Positions 22,481-36,000 are shown, numbered from the stretch's first letter. The stretch: 64,000 nt of DNA from Phaseolus vulgaris (GCF_000499845.2 NC_023753.2:26752202-26816201), one strand, 5' to 3'. Numbers and translations are program-made. The notes: a model not told the origin generated them from the letters alone.

Positions 22481-22680
22481 GGGATAAGAAATGGGTTCTT
22501 ATTGGAGGAAAGGGTTTCACGAGGATCGGTTACGTGTCCTGGTAGATGTTTGTTTTTAGTTTGGTTAGTTAACGGCTGAGATCTCACGGTATCTTTCCAT
22601 ATTCTTGTGTTTTGGGTTCGGGATACAAACTTAGGGCTCCAAAGGCCAGCCCGAATAAAGCCCAGGTACAAAACACAAAA

Positions 22681-23750
22681 CGATAAGGAAGGTTTGTTTT
22701 GTTTTTATTTAATTTTTATAGAGATTTCAAAAAATAAATTATTAGTTTTCTAAAAAATTAACCAAAATTTGCAATGTATATGTATATTCTTCAACATCAT
22801 TAAACCATGAAATTAAATTAAAACTCTATCTAGTAATTCAAATAACTATAAGTATTATTTTTAAATGACTTTAATAGATTTTCAATATGTAATAAAATTA
22901 TTTATAAATATTATTTTATCTATAGTCAGACATAGTTTCAAAATTTTATTTTTTTAATAACTTAATTAATTATATATATATATATGAGTGTGTGTATATA
23001 TGTGCATATTTATATAGTGTGTGTGTGATGAATAATAATTAAAATCTTTTTGGTACAATAGTAAAAAGTTTTAAACCCCTCTTGCATGAATCCTTGTAGA
23101 TGAGAAAAAGAGAATACATTTCAATGTAAAAAAATATACAATATTAATTTACACTTGCATTAATGAATCTGGTATGTACTCATAGTAAATTTTACTTGTT
23201 TTCATCTATAAGAGAATTCTCAATATAAGACTCCCATAGATGTCTTAAATTTTAGACTTGATCCTATAACAAACATTATTGTTTATTAGAATCTATTAAC
23301 ATGGTATGGTAAAGATCTTAATCTAAGACCTGAATATTACATAAAATAAATGAATCTAAAATAAAATATTTAATTATATAACTACCAAGTTAGTTTCTTA
23401 ATTTAAAAATTAAATTTAAATTTGATTTTATTTTATTGTTGAAAAAATTTGTAAGAGATAATAAAAAATGCAGTTTGTTAGAACTCAATAAAATAATATC
23501 TGTTGAATTAAATTCATTCTTTTATTCTTCTTATTATGCAATCAATCACAATCAAAAAAATTATTACTAAATTCACAAAGGATCTAGAAAAATAAGAAAA
23601 ATGCATTGTTCATGATCATTTTTCCCAGGCCATGCCTAAATTACAAAAAAGCATAATAGGGGTAAGGTATGCAAAAAAAAATTTCAGTTTCGTAAAAAAA
23701 AAACATTTTTTTTTCCTTTCATTCTTTCCCTGTCCAACCCTGACCATTTC
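22681..23750. other. AT-rich intergenic DNA
   Basis: Between divergently transcribed H2B (minus) and the small membrane protein gene (plus). It holds a (TA)n/(TG)n mixed microsatellite at about 22972-23029 and no gene I can support. Confidence 0.6.
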
Positions 23751-24435
23751 TGAGTCTCCTCCCTTCGGCGATTCCAACTTTACACTTCCTTCTTCAGAAC
23801 AAAAATAAAAATACTGTTAGTTTTTCCTCTCTATCTCTTTGTATTATCTTTTGGTTTTTTAGTAACCTAAGAAAATGAAAGAGGGAACTTAACTGGAATC
23901 CCCTGCACTTTGATGTTTGTGTGGGAAAATCTCGAAATACATGGGAATATGTGTGCACTGGGTTATTTCTTATTTTAAACAGTTTTGGGCAGCTAGTGAT
24001 TACTTTCTTTTGGGTCGAGCTTTGAGTTGAATTCAATGTTGATTTGATAAACAGCATTGAGCAGCGTAGAATTTAGGTTTTTAATCTTGCGGATCTTGAC
24101 TAATTGTCTATTCCCTTGTCTTTTGGTGAAAAATCTTTTGTTGATATAAATTCCAGTGTTTAATGTGTTAGATTTTTCAGAATCACAATGTGTCCTCTGC
24201 TTCCTTCAATTTGCTCCTTATTTGGCTGTAGTTATTTCAAATGCTTCTAGAATTGAATTATGCATTAGTTGTGATGGTAGTCTTTCACAATAAGTTTGTA
24301 CTTAAACAGGTAGCTATAAGTTTAACTATTTCTAGAGTTCTGTTAGATTAGAACTGGTGTTGAATTTGCAATTAACCAGTTGTGTATTCAGATTTTAACT
24401 CCAATAATCATTATTTCCATTTTGTTCAGTTGAAA
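23751..24435 (+). other. Probable 5' leader and leader intron of the 71-residue protein gene
   Basis: The composition becomes more balanced from about 23750, and TTTTGTTCAG at 24420-24429 is a good acceptor a few bases before the ATG. This suggests a spliced leader. The donor was not fixed. Confidence 0.4.
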
Positions 24436-25265
24436 ATGAAGTTTCTTGATTGGTACTTGAAGATTGGGATTGTATCTGCTTTGGTTGGGGCTTCTATGGA
24501 GGTGTTCATGATCAAAACTGGCTTCTGTGTGAGAACTTTCCTTTCTTATTCTCTAACTTCTCTTGCCCTGCATTACCATTTTCTTGATTTTCCATTTTAT
24601 AAGATGGTTTCTAAAATTTATTATAATTTTGCATTATTGTTAATATGATATGACCTTTTTAGGAGGTGTAAGGTTGGCTTGCTGGTAAAAATGGAAGGGA
24701 GAGTGAGATAGGTTGTGGGTTTGAATACTCCTCTAATAAACATATTAACAACTACCATTTTGCAGATTAAAATAAGAAAAAGAAAAAGATGTGGCCTTTT
24801 GAGTTGTCTAGTTCTAGCATGTTGTTGATTTTGGTTTGTTAGATTAGTATATTGATTTTTCATTCTAATTTAGTGAGTATTGATTTTTGTGAAGCATCAT
24901 GTTCTTCCAATGAGAATGAAATTTAGAAAATAACGTGTACTCTGTTATACATGTCTTTCACATTATTTGTTTTGGCCAAGTTGCCCAATAAACACAATAT
25001 TTTGCATATCAAGAGAGTTTAATAATTGTTTTCCTAAGTATTGCGATAACCCCCATGATTGTTTTTCATTAAAGGATTTTGACTTTATAAAATTTTGATT
25101 TTGTTTCAATTTTTCCTTGCCTTTTATTGTATTTGTACAGATGACAAAGTAACTGTTTTGGAGTCAGAAAAGCGTGCCTGGGAGAATTCGCCGGAGGCTC
25201 AGGCAGTTAGACAAGCTCTCAACCCCTGGAGACATACTGACTCAGAAGAAACAAAAAAGTCTTGA
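24436..25265 (+). CDS. Small single-span membrane protein, 71 residues
   Basis: Two exons, 24436-24526 and 25141-25265, join within a Tyr codon to give 71 residues. The protein starts MKFLDWYLKIGIV and has one hydrophobic segment at about residues 8-28. A charged soluble tail (YDKVTVLESEKRAWENSPEA, then a segment ending NPWR and a Lys/Ser/Thr end) follows. The short basic N-terminus, one span and aromatic-rich tail resemble small accessory subunits of mitochondrial respiratory complexes, and I suspect a plant-specific complex I subunit. That is a guess from form, not a recognised match. The intron splits the open frame, so each exon alone looks like a random short frame; the clean junction and the sensible tail make the gene credible. 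Confidence 0.75.
24662..24793 (+). mobile_element. tRNA-derived SINE in the intron of the 71-residue protein gene
   Basis: GGTTGGCTTGCTGGT (24672-24686) resembles a polymerase III A box, and GGGTTTGAATACTCC (24717-24731) a B box, at tRNA-like spacing. The segment ends in an A-rich tail (AAATAAGAAAAAGAAAAAG). Flanks TGACCTTTTT on the left and TGGCCTTTTG on the right look like an imperfect target duplication. This is the layout of plant tRNA-derived SINEs such as the Au family. Confidence 0.6.
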
Positions 25266-28200
25266 CTCAAGTATGAAGCATTTTCTTAAAATCCACCAGT
25301 CATTTTTTGAGAACTCAAGATTTATGACAATATACTGGAATAAAATGATAACAATTGGACTAGCTATTATGTTATGAAACTGGATCTGGTATTGTCCATC
25401 CAACAACATTGATTGCTACATCTTGCCAGCTAGACCCTAAATCATGGCAACTTTGGGATGCCTCTCACAACCTTCAATTTTGTTATCTGGTTTTGAGTTT
25501 TTTACATATTTTACTTGACTCTGGAAGAAGTTTTCGTTGTTTTCTTGGTAATATGATACACATACAGCACCAAGACGAGTGCAAGTTTGTAACATCATTC
25601 TCAACCAAAAGAAACTTAATTTGCTTCGATGCCTGACATTTACCTCTTATATGCAAGCCTTTTGGTATAATCCTACTCTTCTACAATTTCAATTGACCTG
25701 TGCTTTTAGCCAATCTATACTTCATCTCCTGCAGGAAAAGGAGAAACACATTTCGGGGCTGCTTATTATGGCCCTATCACATAGCTTCCACAATGTTTCC
25801 AGTGACTGTCATATATAATCATGGTCATTCACTAATTTCTTTTCTTCTTCATGACTGTCACCTTCTTTGTCTATTCTTTTTGAAACACATATTAGCTTTA
25901 TTTTCATTATGAATCTATGATAGCAATAACAAGTAGGAAAAGTAGGAAATATCGTTGGGTAGAGAGTAGAGAAGAAAGAGGCTGTTATAATAAACTTCTC
26001 AAATATCAGTTACAGGAGAAGAAAAAAAAAGAATCAAGTTCCTGTTGTAGTTAAAACTTAAAATTAACTTATAATTTGCACTTCAACCTTTTTCTAAATT
26101 CTCTTATCTTACTTTATAAATTGTTAAATTGAGTTAAGAGAAGTTTGATTTATTTTATTTCTTCTATAGGTGTATTTGAGAACTTTATCCAAATTGGCTT
26201 ATAGAGTGTGCCAAGTGCTTAAGTATCAGTGTTTTATTCTATATGGTGGTTCCTTATTAAAATAACTGGGTGTTTCATTTCACTCATTCGAGTCCGAATT
26301 ACATTTCTCCCCTCCCTCCCCCTTTTTATTAAAATGTCATTGTTTGTTTTCGTTAATCTTTCTTGAGGTTGAATGCTGTGGTTTACTTTATGTATGTTTA
26401 AACACGGTTCTCTTTTCACAGTTTGCTTATTAGTTCTGTATGAAGAAATTTTTCCTCCTCAGTTTAATTCCTTTTGTTTGTATTCTAAAGTAGTTTGCGG
26501 CAACCCATATATGTGTTTCATGTTACAAGTCTAAACTGATGTCGTTCTGAAACTTATTGCACATAAAGGCGCTAAATTTAAGTGACGCCAGCTTTAAAAA
26601 AAAATTGTTAGTTTAGAAATATAGTAATTTTAACGGATGAGATTGATGCAGTTCGTTCAAAAAAAATTGCAGAGGATCTGTGATGTGTAGCACAAGGTCT
26701 CCAAATGTAAAGTCTCTGCAAGCACTTGCAGAGTTGCATGTCTAGCAACCATCTGGCCTCTGGCTGATGACTCACTGAAATTTAGACTGATTCGTACCTC
26801 ATCAGTGACGTGCCATGTGTTTTGCTTAAGCTCAAATCGAAAATTTGATCGGTTCTTCATTTTTTTACTTTGTCAAATTTTGTCACGTGGATCTAGACTG
26901 ATGCATGGTGGATAATTGAATTATTCTATTCGCATTTTTATATGCAGTTTATTGTTGTAAAAAAGGGGGAAATGTCAAACTGTGCATTGTAATAGGATTC
27001 AGCTAATAAAACTAACTTTACTATTTTCAATATCAAACTGTGGGTTGTTTATACATGAATTGAGATGGAAAAAAATATTTACAAAGTATAAATATTTTTT
27101 TAATTCTTTTAACTTTAATTGGAACATGAATAAAACTAGGGTATGTTTAGATTTCAGTTGCAAGACTCAAACTAATTTTCAGTGTTCATTAAACATCGTG
27201 TTAACATATTTAGTACCTTTTTTTTCAAAAGCAATATAAAAGTAAAATTCACCTCAAACTTCAATTCACTTAAAAGCTATAATATTTTTTCCAACTCTAG
27301 CTGGATTCAAGTTAGCTTAAAATTGATAGGAAATAAAGTAAGTGTTTTTAAATAGAAAAATGTGTTGTTTAAATTAATATAACCAAGAGTAAAATTTCTT
27401 TTTTATTTGTTTGATTTTATTAAAAAAATGAGGGAAATTATTTAATTTCCAATTCAATAGAAATTTTTTAATGCTATCAGTCAATTGGCAATTAGTTTCG
27501 ACTTAATTTTAAAGTAATTATAATGAAAATTAACAAATTTAATATATATATATATATAATTGAAAAAACACTGTAAATTAGGGCCTTTTAATTAAATTAG
27601 GGAAAAGAAATGAGAATGTAATACATAGATGTTAAGGTACCACGAACAATTCTTGAACTAGTTTTATAAAGAAATGTGAGGATGCTTACTGGTTGTCTTT
27701 AATTTATAACATATTGTTCATGTATTTGAATTATATTCTAAATGTAATACATGTCTTTTGTTGGTTGCATGATTGGTTTGTCTTTGCAAAAAATAAAAAA
27801 TAAAAAATAATCTATTTTGATAATATATGATAGATGATCAACATTTAAAGTAACTAAAAAAATCTATCTGATGCCTAACTCTTAGCTACTTGTTTGACAC
27901 CATTTTGAAATAAGTATAGGACTCCCACACAGTTTGTGATTTCCAATATTGCAATTCAATCTGTTCGACACCATATACAGTTTTGAATGTATTCATCAAT
28001 GCTTTTGTGTATAAAATTAAATTTTGCCTCGGCAATGTTTTACTGTTAATTGCAGATAACTCTGCAGTAGCAGGCTCAAATGCATGCGTGGAATGTGATT
28101 GCCTATCTAGTAGTCGGGAAGAATTACGCAGAACGTCAAATTTTACTGCAATTTGTTCATATTTGCGTCATAAGCAATAAAAAAATTCATCTTTGATTCA

Positions 28201-28505
28201 ACGCGATTTTAGGGAGAACCAATGGAAATAAGTACATAAAAGCAAGGTGCAACAAGTGTTGTAAAAATCCTTTATAAGATGTAAGATTATGGTCCAATAT
28301 TCGGTAGATTGAACTATAATATAAAACTTTGATATTAATAAATGAAAAAATCATTCACTCAAAATTAAGGACATGTGTAGAATATGCATGTTGCCAGCCC
28401 TGAGACCAATGCACACGCGACAGGGATAGAAAGCTTTTGATTTCGTCATAATCGTAATTATAGTAAGAGTCTTCACAACCAAACAAGGCGTAGCATCAAC
28501 ACTGC
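25266..28505. other. Intergenic DNA, 3.2 kb
   Basis: The first few hundred bases should include the 3' untranslated region of the small membrane protein gene. The rest is AT-rich with scattered short frames that show no recognisable protein. A short balanced-composition patch at 26650-26860 has no clear identity. An (AT)n run lies at 27543-27558. No gene is supported. Confidence 0.5.
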
Positions 28506-31200
28506 CTACCGCCTCAAGCTCTCCACAACGTAGTCAGCATACAGGGTCCTTCACACAAAATAAGAAAAAAATTATTAACCTCTATCAAATTTAGCACATG
28601 AAAAAATGAGGAAAGTAATTTTATAATAACTAGGAGATCATTTTAATAATTTTATTACAAAAAATACTATTTCAAAATATGAATCGGAACTGATGTCAAA
28701 ACAGTTTATTGATGATATCAGATTAGTATTGCTTACATGGAATGCTTGACCGCTTCATAGGCAGATGAGGCAGGAAGAAAGTCGTTTACTGCAACTTCCT
28801 TGTTTTCATTCTTCTTGTCTAATTCCTTTATGAAGGGAAACATAAAGAACAGTTTGACAAATATGGAGGCCAAATGATACTTTTGCATTTCGCTGTTATA
28901 TAGATGCCAACATATAATAAGTACTGCACAAACACATAATGAAATTTTTTGAAAGGATACAATCTTCAAAAAAGCGACGGATTTCAGCTAAACGGTGGGG
29001 AGGAAGGTCCTTGATATCATTGTAATGACGATACTCGGGATCATCAGCACATACGGCAATTATCTTGTCATCTTTCTCACCCTGAATTTCATTAGAATTA
29101 GTGGTTGTTCAGTAAACAAAAGAAAATTCCTCGGGGGAAAGACATAGACTCTTGCTATGAGGAAAAAGGGAGTGTCTGATATACCTGGTCAATCATAGGC
29201 ATGAGTCCAATAGCTTTAGCCCGAAGAAAGCAACCTGGAAGAACCGGCTCCTGCAACCAAGTACAACCAAAGCTTAGTTTCACAGAAGCAATAAAGACAT
29301 AAAACAAGGCGTGCCTAATAATTTATTGCTATACTAAAGATGTTAAAATGTAGGATGGTTCTCAATTCTGTAATACGAAGTCGTTGGACAAGGAAGACCA
29401 ATTCATTGATTCTTTAAGAAAAAGGCAGAGTAATAGAGGATAAAGTATTTCCTAATCCTCTTCCCGAATTATTACAACAAAAATGTATTCTGGAATTGTA
29501 TTACAATACAAATATAGAATAATTTTATTAAGGTTCCCACTTTGAGATCACCTTGACCTAGCTAAATTTTAGACTAAGATTAACTTTTAAAATGATAAAA
29601 GATCATTTCGTAAGACAATGGAATCATGCAAATTAAAGAAATTCCATTGAAGAGAATTTAGTTAAAATGTTGACCTCCTCACTTTAACCACCAACATGTG
29701 TATTTGTTATTTGAGCAGTTGAACGAAGATTATTGACTTGTTACACAATCGATTTTAAAAAATATTGTTATTAAAAATCAGTAATATTGTTACACAGTCA
29801 AGTTGTCAAGTGCAAGAACTCAATTGCAAAACATTGATAAAGTGCAGTCAAAATGGGCGGAAAATTTGTTCAAACCACGGCGTTAATTGGAACTCGGTGA
29901 ATCACTAGGCAATTCTCATAATTACATGCTTACACACTTTTAAGAAGTGACATTATGAACAAGATGAAATTACCTGCATGATAACCAAGACATCAATTGG
30001 GTCACTGTCCTCACAAATAGTACGGGGGATAAACCCATAGTTGTGAGGATAGACAACTGACGAGTAAAGTATACGATCAACCTGCACACAAATACATGTT
30101 CAGCAATGCCCTGTAGCAACGAGTGTAACAAGGGAAGAAAAAGCTAGGCAACCATGATTACCTTGATAAGTCCAGTTTTTTTGTCAAGTTCATATTTCAC
30201 CTTGCTTCCTTTCCCAATTTCAACCACCTGAAAGATTCAGCCATATATCATAATCATTCAAATCTATAACTGAATAAAAAAATCATGTTTGATGCCATTT
30301 GTAGAAAAAAAAAATCTTAACAATTTAAACTCACAACATGATATGTTGAAACATTATAGGTCATGCACACAATTTTGAAAGAGTTCCGACTTCTCATTCA
30401 ATAGTGTCAAAGACGAACAAGACAGAGAAAAAGAAAGGAAAAACAATATAATACAGGGCTAAATTTTTGGCACTTTACCACCAGATAGTCCCACAATGCT
30501 AGTTTGCCTAAATCTTAGTACAGGTGTAAACAAATAAAGTCAGGATCCCGTACAAATAATCAAACAATGCCCTTCCAGTAAGTCAGTCATGTAACAAGAT
30601 GATTATTTCAATTAATAAGACAGACTAATTGCATAAAGCCGAGATGGAAACAGAATCGGAATTATCCAATATGTTTCCTGTTCAACCATCAGTCTACAAA
30701 CCACCAATACTTGGGTACTTGATACCTATTTGAATTCCAATTTACACACACACACAGAGCAAGCATTGTTTCCCACATCTTTGGGAATGGTCATTTGGTC
30801 TCAATAAACAATCATGCATATTATATCTGTGCATTACATCCATTAGTACACCAAATCCCAGCTAAGTAATCATAAAAATTTCTTTAATGTTTAGGATTGT
30901 AAGTATTTTAGTTCATATACTTACACAGTTGAAGATCTTTGGAGCTTCGGGTCCTGCATTGTGGGGAAAACAGTTAGTACAGAGAATAAAAGCAAAGGAG
31001 CAATGCATTAGGATCAAACCACAATCATGTAACAAGTTTACAATTTTTGAACAATATTGCTTACCTATCTCAAGATCATGCCATGGATGTGCAGCAACAG
31101 TCCTCCGGGTCAAGGATGAAAGAATCCTCTCATTAAGAGGAGGGTGTGGGGTGTGCTGGTAGGCGGAAACCTTGTTTGGGGTCTCAATTGGTGGAGCCAT
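28506..31200 (-). CDS. PPA: Soluble inorganic pyrophosphatase (family I)
   Basis: Hydrolyses pyrophosphate to phosphate in the cytosol (some plant paralogues act in plastids; no transit peptide is visible here). Eight coding exons on the minus strand: 31200-31065, 30953-30925, 30227-30162, 30081-29974, 29250-29185, 29081-28961, 28818-28737 and 28548-28506, giving 216 residues. Exon 2 is a 29-base micro-exon and the last exon holds only 14 codons with the stop. It starts [20 protein letters not shown]. The active-site signature DSDPIDV is in exon 4, with [51 protein letters not shown] and [11 protein letters not shown] around it; metal-binding Asp and substrate Lys/Tyr residues are present. 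The end is [11 protein letters not shown] leader intron ends at the acceptor TTCCAG before GCTGAAGAAATG. Confidence 0.97.
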
Positions 31201-32030
31201 TTCTTCAGCCTGGAACGAGATAATAAACATTATATTTTGCATTACATAGTATTTTTACATAACTTACCAACCATTAAAAACCCAAATTTGACCTTTGACA
31301 TTTCAAGAAACACCCCGAGAGCAGACTCCGAAAATTAACACCATAAAAAGTCAACAATCAAACCATTTCACGCGTTAACTACGGCGAGAATTAGCAAAGC
31401 ATACTTTTTTATTTCAAATGTGATATTTAGAGACAACTAGTTTTCCCATTTCCAATCTCACCGGCAAAACAAAAAAAAAAAAAGAAATCAGTTCGTCCAA
31501 AGCCGGCGTTCATCACGGTTTCATTTCAACACCTCAGTGAAAAAAAAAAACGTTTTTCCATAACAAACACACTTGGCATTTTCCGATTCAGAAGCCATTT
31601 TTGCTTTTCCCTGCCGTTACAAGCTAAACGGCAGAGCATGAACAACACACGCCGGCAGGGAAAACCAAAACGGCCACAGATCTGAGGCATTCGAAACCGT
31701 ACAAATTACTTCACAAATCATTCTTCGAAAAAAAAAATACCAACCAAGCAGAAGCTACTCAGAAACGTGGACTTTACGAAACCGTGCTTCTAGCAGCTAT
31801 TGAGAACCCTAACGAATTAAGAACTTATTTAGAAAATAAAAGATTTCAGCAGCAACAGAAGCTGGTAAACGACAGTGAAACCCTAGTGGTGGAAGTGTGG
31901 AAAAAGGGAGAACGGGAACTCACCGAGAAGTGAAGGAGGTGAAGAGAAAAACGAAGGAAATGAAGGCTGTGAACGGAAAATAGATCTGGAGAAAAAGACG
32001 AAGAAGTGTGAGAACGGTGAATGCTTGTTG
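31201..32030 (-). other. 5' leader of the pyrophosphatase gene with leader intron
   Basis: On the minus strand a short non-coding exon precedes the donor CTTCTCG/GTGAGTTC at about 31925. The intron then runs to the acceptor at 31218-31219 just before the ATG. The first exon is purine-rich on the plus strand (31930-32030), as in a plant leader. A leader intron of this size often raises expression in plant housekeeping genes. Confidence 0.6.
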
Positions 32031-33000
32031 AGTGTGCAAAGAATGGGATGCGAGGGCGCTTATGTAGAGGAGGAGGAGGATGTGAGGTCTACGCAACGCG
32101 TTCCCGCTCTCTTTGCTGTTTCACAGACACACAGCCACTTCAACTTTTCACAATCAAATATTGAAAACAAGAAAAAATAAATTAAATAAAAAAAATAAGG
32201 AGAAAGAATCAACGAATATCTGTTTGGTAAGGTGCCCAAAAGAATAATTCTGTCATAAAATTCAAACAAAAAACAAAAGAAAAAAAAAAGAATAATTAAA
32301 ATTTAAGAGTTCTGTTAATTATATTAACCATCATTGCTTACATTATCCAGATTAATCAGAAGCTTAGATTTTCGCGTTCTTAAATTAGAAACAACGTGGG
32401 ATTTAAATTTACTAATCTCACACTTTTATATTTTGAGATATACAAAACTGCTCCAACTTGATCCGTCTAAAAACTAATATAACTCGTAACATAGCGTTAT
32501 CTATGTATTAAATAGTCAATAAATAAATTAAAATTTAGACATAGTTAACTTTAATTATTACTTGTAATTTATTTGTTTTAAAATACAGCTTTATTTATAA
32601 CAATTAATTATGGAATTAAGACAAATAATTGATAACGAAAATCACAAGAATTAAAATAATTTGATAACTCTTAATTGAGGATTAAAAAGGATTAGGCCAT
32701 TTCCAACTCAGCATGGATAAGCATCTCTTACCCGTTATCCGTATATTCTGTTGAGACTGCAAAATCGCGTTCGTGGCTAATGCTAAATCATATGCTGACT
32801 GGGTCTGCCGTGTACGTGACGTGGACCCACCGTTGACTAAGACGGCGTTCCTAACGGTCGTGCGGTGCAATATGAACCTATTACCTACGCTACATTCTCT
32901 TCTGACAGCGAAGAAGTTTGTTACAGTTAACTAAACGGATCTTCCCCCACGGCGATTGGGGATCTGGTTTCAGAGTTTAATTAGTGGATATATATCAATG
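32031..33000. other. Upstream region of the pyrophosphatase gene
   Basis: AT-rich sequence interrupted by a GC-richer island at 32690-32960. The island contains CGTGACGTGG with two overlapping ACGT cores (32814-32817 and 32819-32822) and a TTGAC W-box-type core near 32833. These are known cores for bZIP and WRKY proteins. It might be distal promoter DNA of the pyrophosphatase gene or a remnant of something else. Confidence 0.35.
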
Positions 33001-36000
33001 TAAAAATACTATTAATTAATTAGAAATCTTATTAATGTGTTTTCTTAAAATAATTGTAATAAAATTTATGTCTACTATGAATTAATAAATACTAAGTTTG
33101 TTGATATCATTAACAGTAATTAAGTTCATAAAATTAAAATATTTAATGACATTACTCGTAATTTAACAAAACTATTGTCGAACAGTATAACATGTTTTCA
33201 ATAACCCAACAAATATGATATACATTTTGTGAGAGATGAGTAAATATTTGATACTTTATAAGTTCCTTTTCTTATAAGACCAAATTATTTAATTCACAAT
33301 AAATATTAGTTAGCTTGATTAATAATATTAAATTTATTTTATATAAAAAAAATCATAAAATTATCGCTAATATTAGTGAAATGATTTTTTACTTTTCAAA
33401 TACTATTATTAATTTAAATTTCTCTAATATATTTTATAATTAATTTTAATTTAACTAACGCAACCTTATTTAACATTATTGTTTTAAAAATATTTGTAAG
33501 TTTAAACTTAAACATTACCTCCGATAAATATAATCAAGGGTAATAAAAAATATTTTTATAAAATTAATTAAACAAAATGAAATTACTTAAACACGTTTTC
33601 GTCCTTGAAAATAGTCATGTTTTACTTTTGTTTCTAGAACAAAAACTTGCTTGACTTTAGGTCCCGTAACAAAAATATTTTGGTCATTGATTTTTTTATT
33701 TTTTAAAAAATAAGGATTAAAATTAAAAGAAAAAAAAAGTGTGGGATCAAAAGTCAGAGTAACTTTTATTAGGAATCAAAACATATTTAAATTTAATTAA
33801 GTTTATTAATCCGTAAGAAATTAGTTTTGTGGCGTAAACTTGAGTGTGAAGATGGTTAAAAAATAGAATTAAAAAATAATAATAACACATTAATGTATTT
33901 CCTTTTTTTAGTTGTTGAAACAAAATAGTCATAGCTAAGGACGTTTTGTCAAAGTTATTAATACAAGAGTATTATGAATTGAGTATTACAAAAACATATA
34001 AATTATATATTTATTATTCTATTATACATTCAACATATATTTATATCACATCATTTAACTATTTACAATAAAAAATTAAGCTACATGGTAAAATCCTCAG
34101 CGCTAGTATCAAAATAGAATCATAAATATAAACAAAATCAAAAGAGGAGTTCATTATTCAACTAAACATATAATAGTTAATATTAATATATGAATATTTA
34201 TACATTAGATCTACTAAAAGTTATTTATCTCATCAACAAAAAAAATATACAATAATAGTTTAGAAACCAAAAATAAATTAAAATTGTATTTTGGAGACCA
34301 AAAATATATTTAAAAGAAACTAAACAAACTATTAATTAAAATCCCCATTTTTGAGGTGAAATAACTACCTATTCATCTGCTTAGTAGCGATATGTGATCT
34401 TCATATGCATCTTTAAACTAAAAGTTGTTCAATTGTCTATATATATGTTAATGATAATTGATAGATGGTAACTTGAGATTTCACGTAATAGTATAATGAT
34501 CTTAAATTAATTTGTCTTGTAATTACAACTGTTATTAGCACATTTGATAGGTAGATATTTTTTGCTAACTTTTTTTAATATTTGGTAGTGTAAATTGATT
34601 TCTTTTGAAAGCAATGTCACCTCTACAACAAAAATAATAAATGTGAGATTCCTTTATTCCTTATTCATCAAGAACCAGAAAAAGAGAAAAAGGGTAACAT
34701 TCCTTGGCACCGTCCACACAAGATGCGACCTTGCACTATGTAGAGTGAATCAAAGGAAGTGGCGTAGAAGCAATCAAAATGTGTCCCTCCTAAAGCAACA
34801 AGGGGGCATTTAGGTGCATGAATTTAAAAAAATAAAAAATAAAAAATCCTATACCAAATATTATCAATAATTAAAGAAATCGTATGAGTATTAAAAAAAT
34901 AACAAATATTAATAATATTATATGTCAAAAACAAAACATGAAGCCAATTAAAAAAACTTCTTACGCGAAGATTTTTGTTACTAGAGTCATAATATAAAAT
35001 AAAGTCATAAGATTAAAATATAAGTATTCAAACTTTTTCATTGGAATATATTTACATAATATTATTTCCCATTTTAAAAATATATTTTTACTAATAATTA
35101 AACAAAATATTAAAAAAGATATGAGTTCATTTTAAAAAATAATGTAAAAAGTAAAATTACAAAAAAATACACTATTATATAATAGAGATCTCACATCTAC
35201 TAGAGATAAAAATATTGCATAATATATAAATTGATGCAAACTTCAGCTAATTTTTTATTTTTTTTATCAACTAGCTAATTTTTGTAAAGTTGAGTTAAAC
35301 TTAAAGTTTATTTTTTAAAATATTATCAGAGTCACTTAGAATTTATCCCAACAAAAATTTGTTGACCTTCATCCGTTGAACTACCCATAAATAGACATAG
35401 TCCAACAAGTCTCAGTGTAAGTGAGTAGATACCTTTACCTTATGAACCAGATTTATAAATTTCAGTTAAATTTAAAGTTTATTTTTTAATGTTATAAATA
35501 AGTCTATAATAAAAACATTAATCCAGCAAAATCTATAAAAAAAGATACATTAAGATATTATAAAAGAATGTAACTTAGTAAAATTGATAAAGAATTGATT
35601 AAGAAATTACATAATAATGAGTGTATAACGAGGAATCTTCTAATTCATATTTATTTTTTGAGAATATATGAATGTGAATTAAGTATACTTTATTGGATTC
35701 AGAATGGATGGTGGCATCTCATTATGGCTTCCTTTGGCAACATTACAGCTACTTCCATTTCAATTCTGATTAATTTAGCTTTAATAAACTATTCGCAACT
35801 ATGATTCGAAATTCCTTTGCCTAACTTAAAAAAAAGAATGGGAAAAGAAAACACGAGATTTGAATGTTGATCGTGTTTTTGACGAGAACAAATTTTGAAT
35901 AAGTTGGTTGTTTAGAAATGAATTAAGAAGAAGACTAGGTCGATCAAAATGAGTTCTCCAATCTCCGAGGTTGTCGTTTTGTGTCTTACGTGTATCTTAA

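Noticed and set aside
22186..22520. Open frames on the plus strand and in other minus frames across the H2B gene
   Set aside because: They overlap a clear histone gene and owe their length to its GC-rich, Lys-rich codons. None has its own conserved content.
26755..26800. Possible C/D-box small nucleolar RNA (CTGATGA with nearby CTGA)
   Set aside because: The C and D boxes are too close together and no closing stem was seen, so the match is probably chance.
27983..28180. 65-codon frame upstream of the pyrophosphatase 3' end
   Set aside because: No recognisable protein content and no splice context; AT-rich flanks.
33600..34320. Possible long fold-back element (TTGGTC/GACCAAAA words at both ends)
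   Set aside because: The pairing is short and scattered in AT-rich DNA. I could not find consistent termini or a target duplication.
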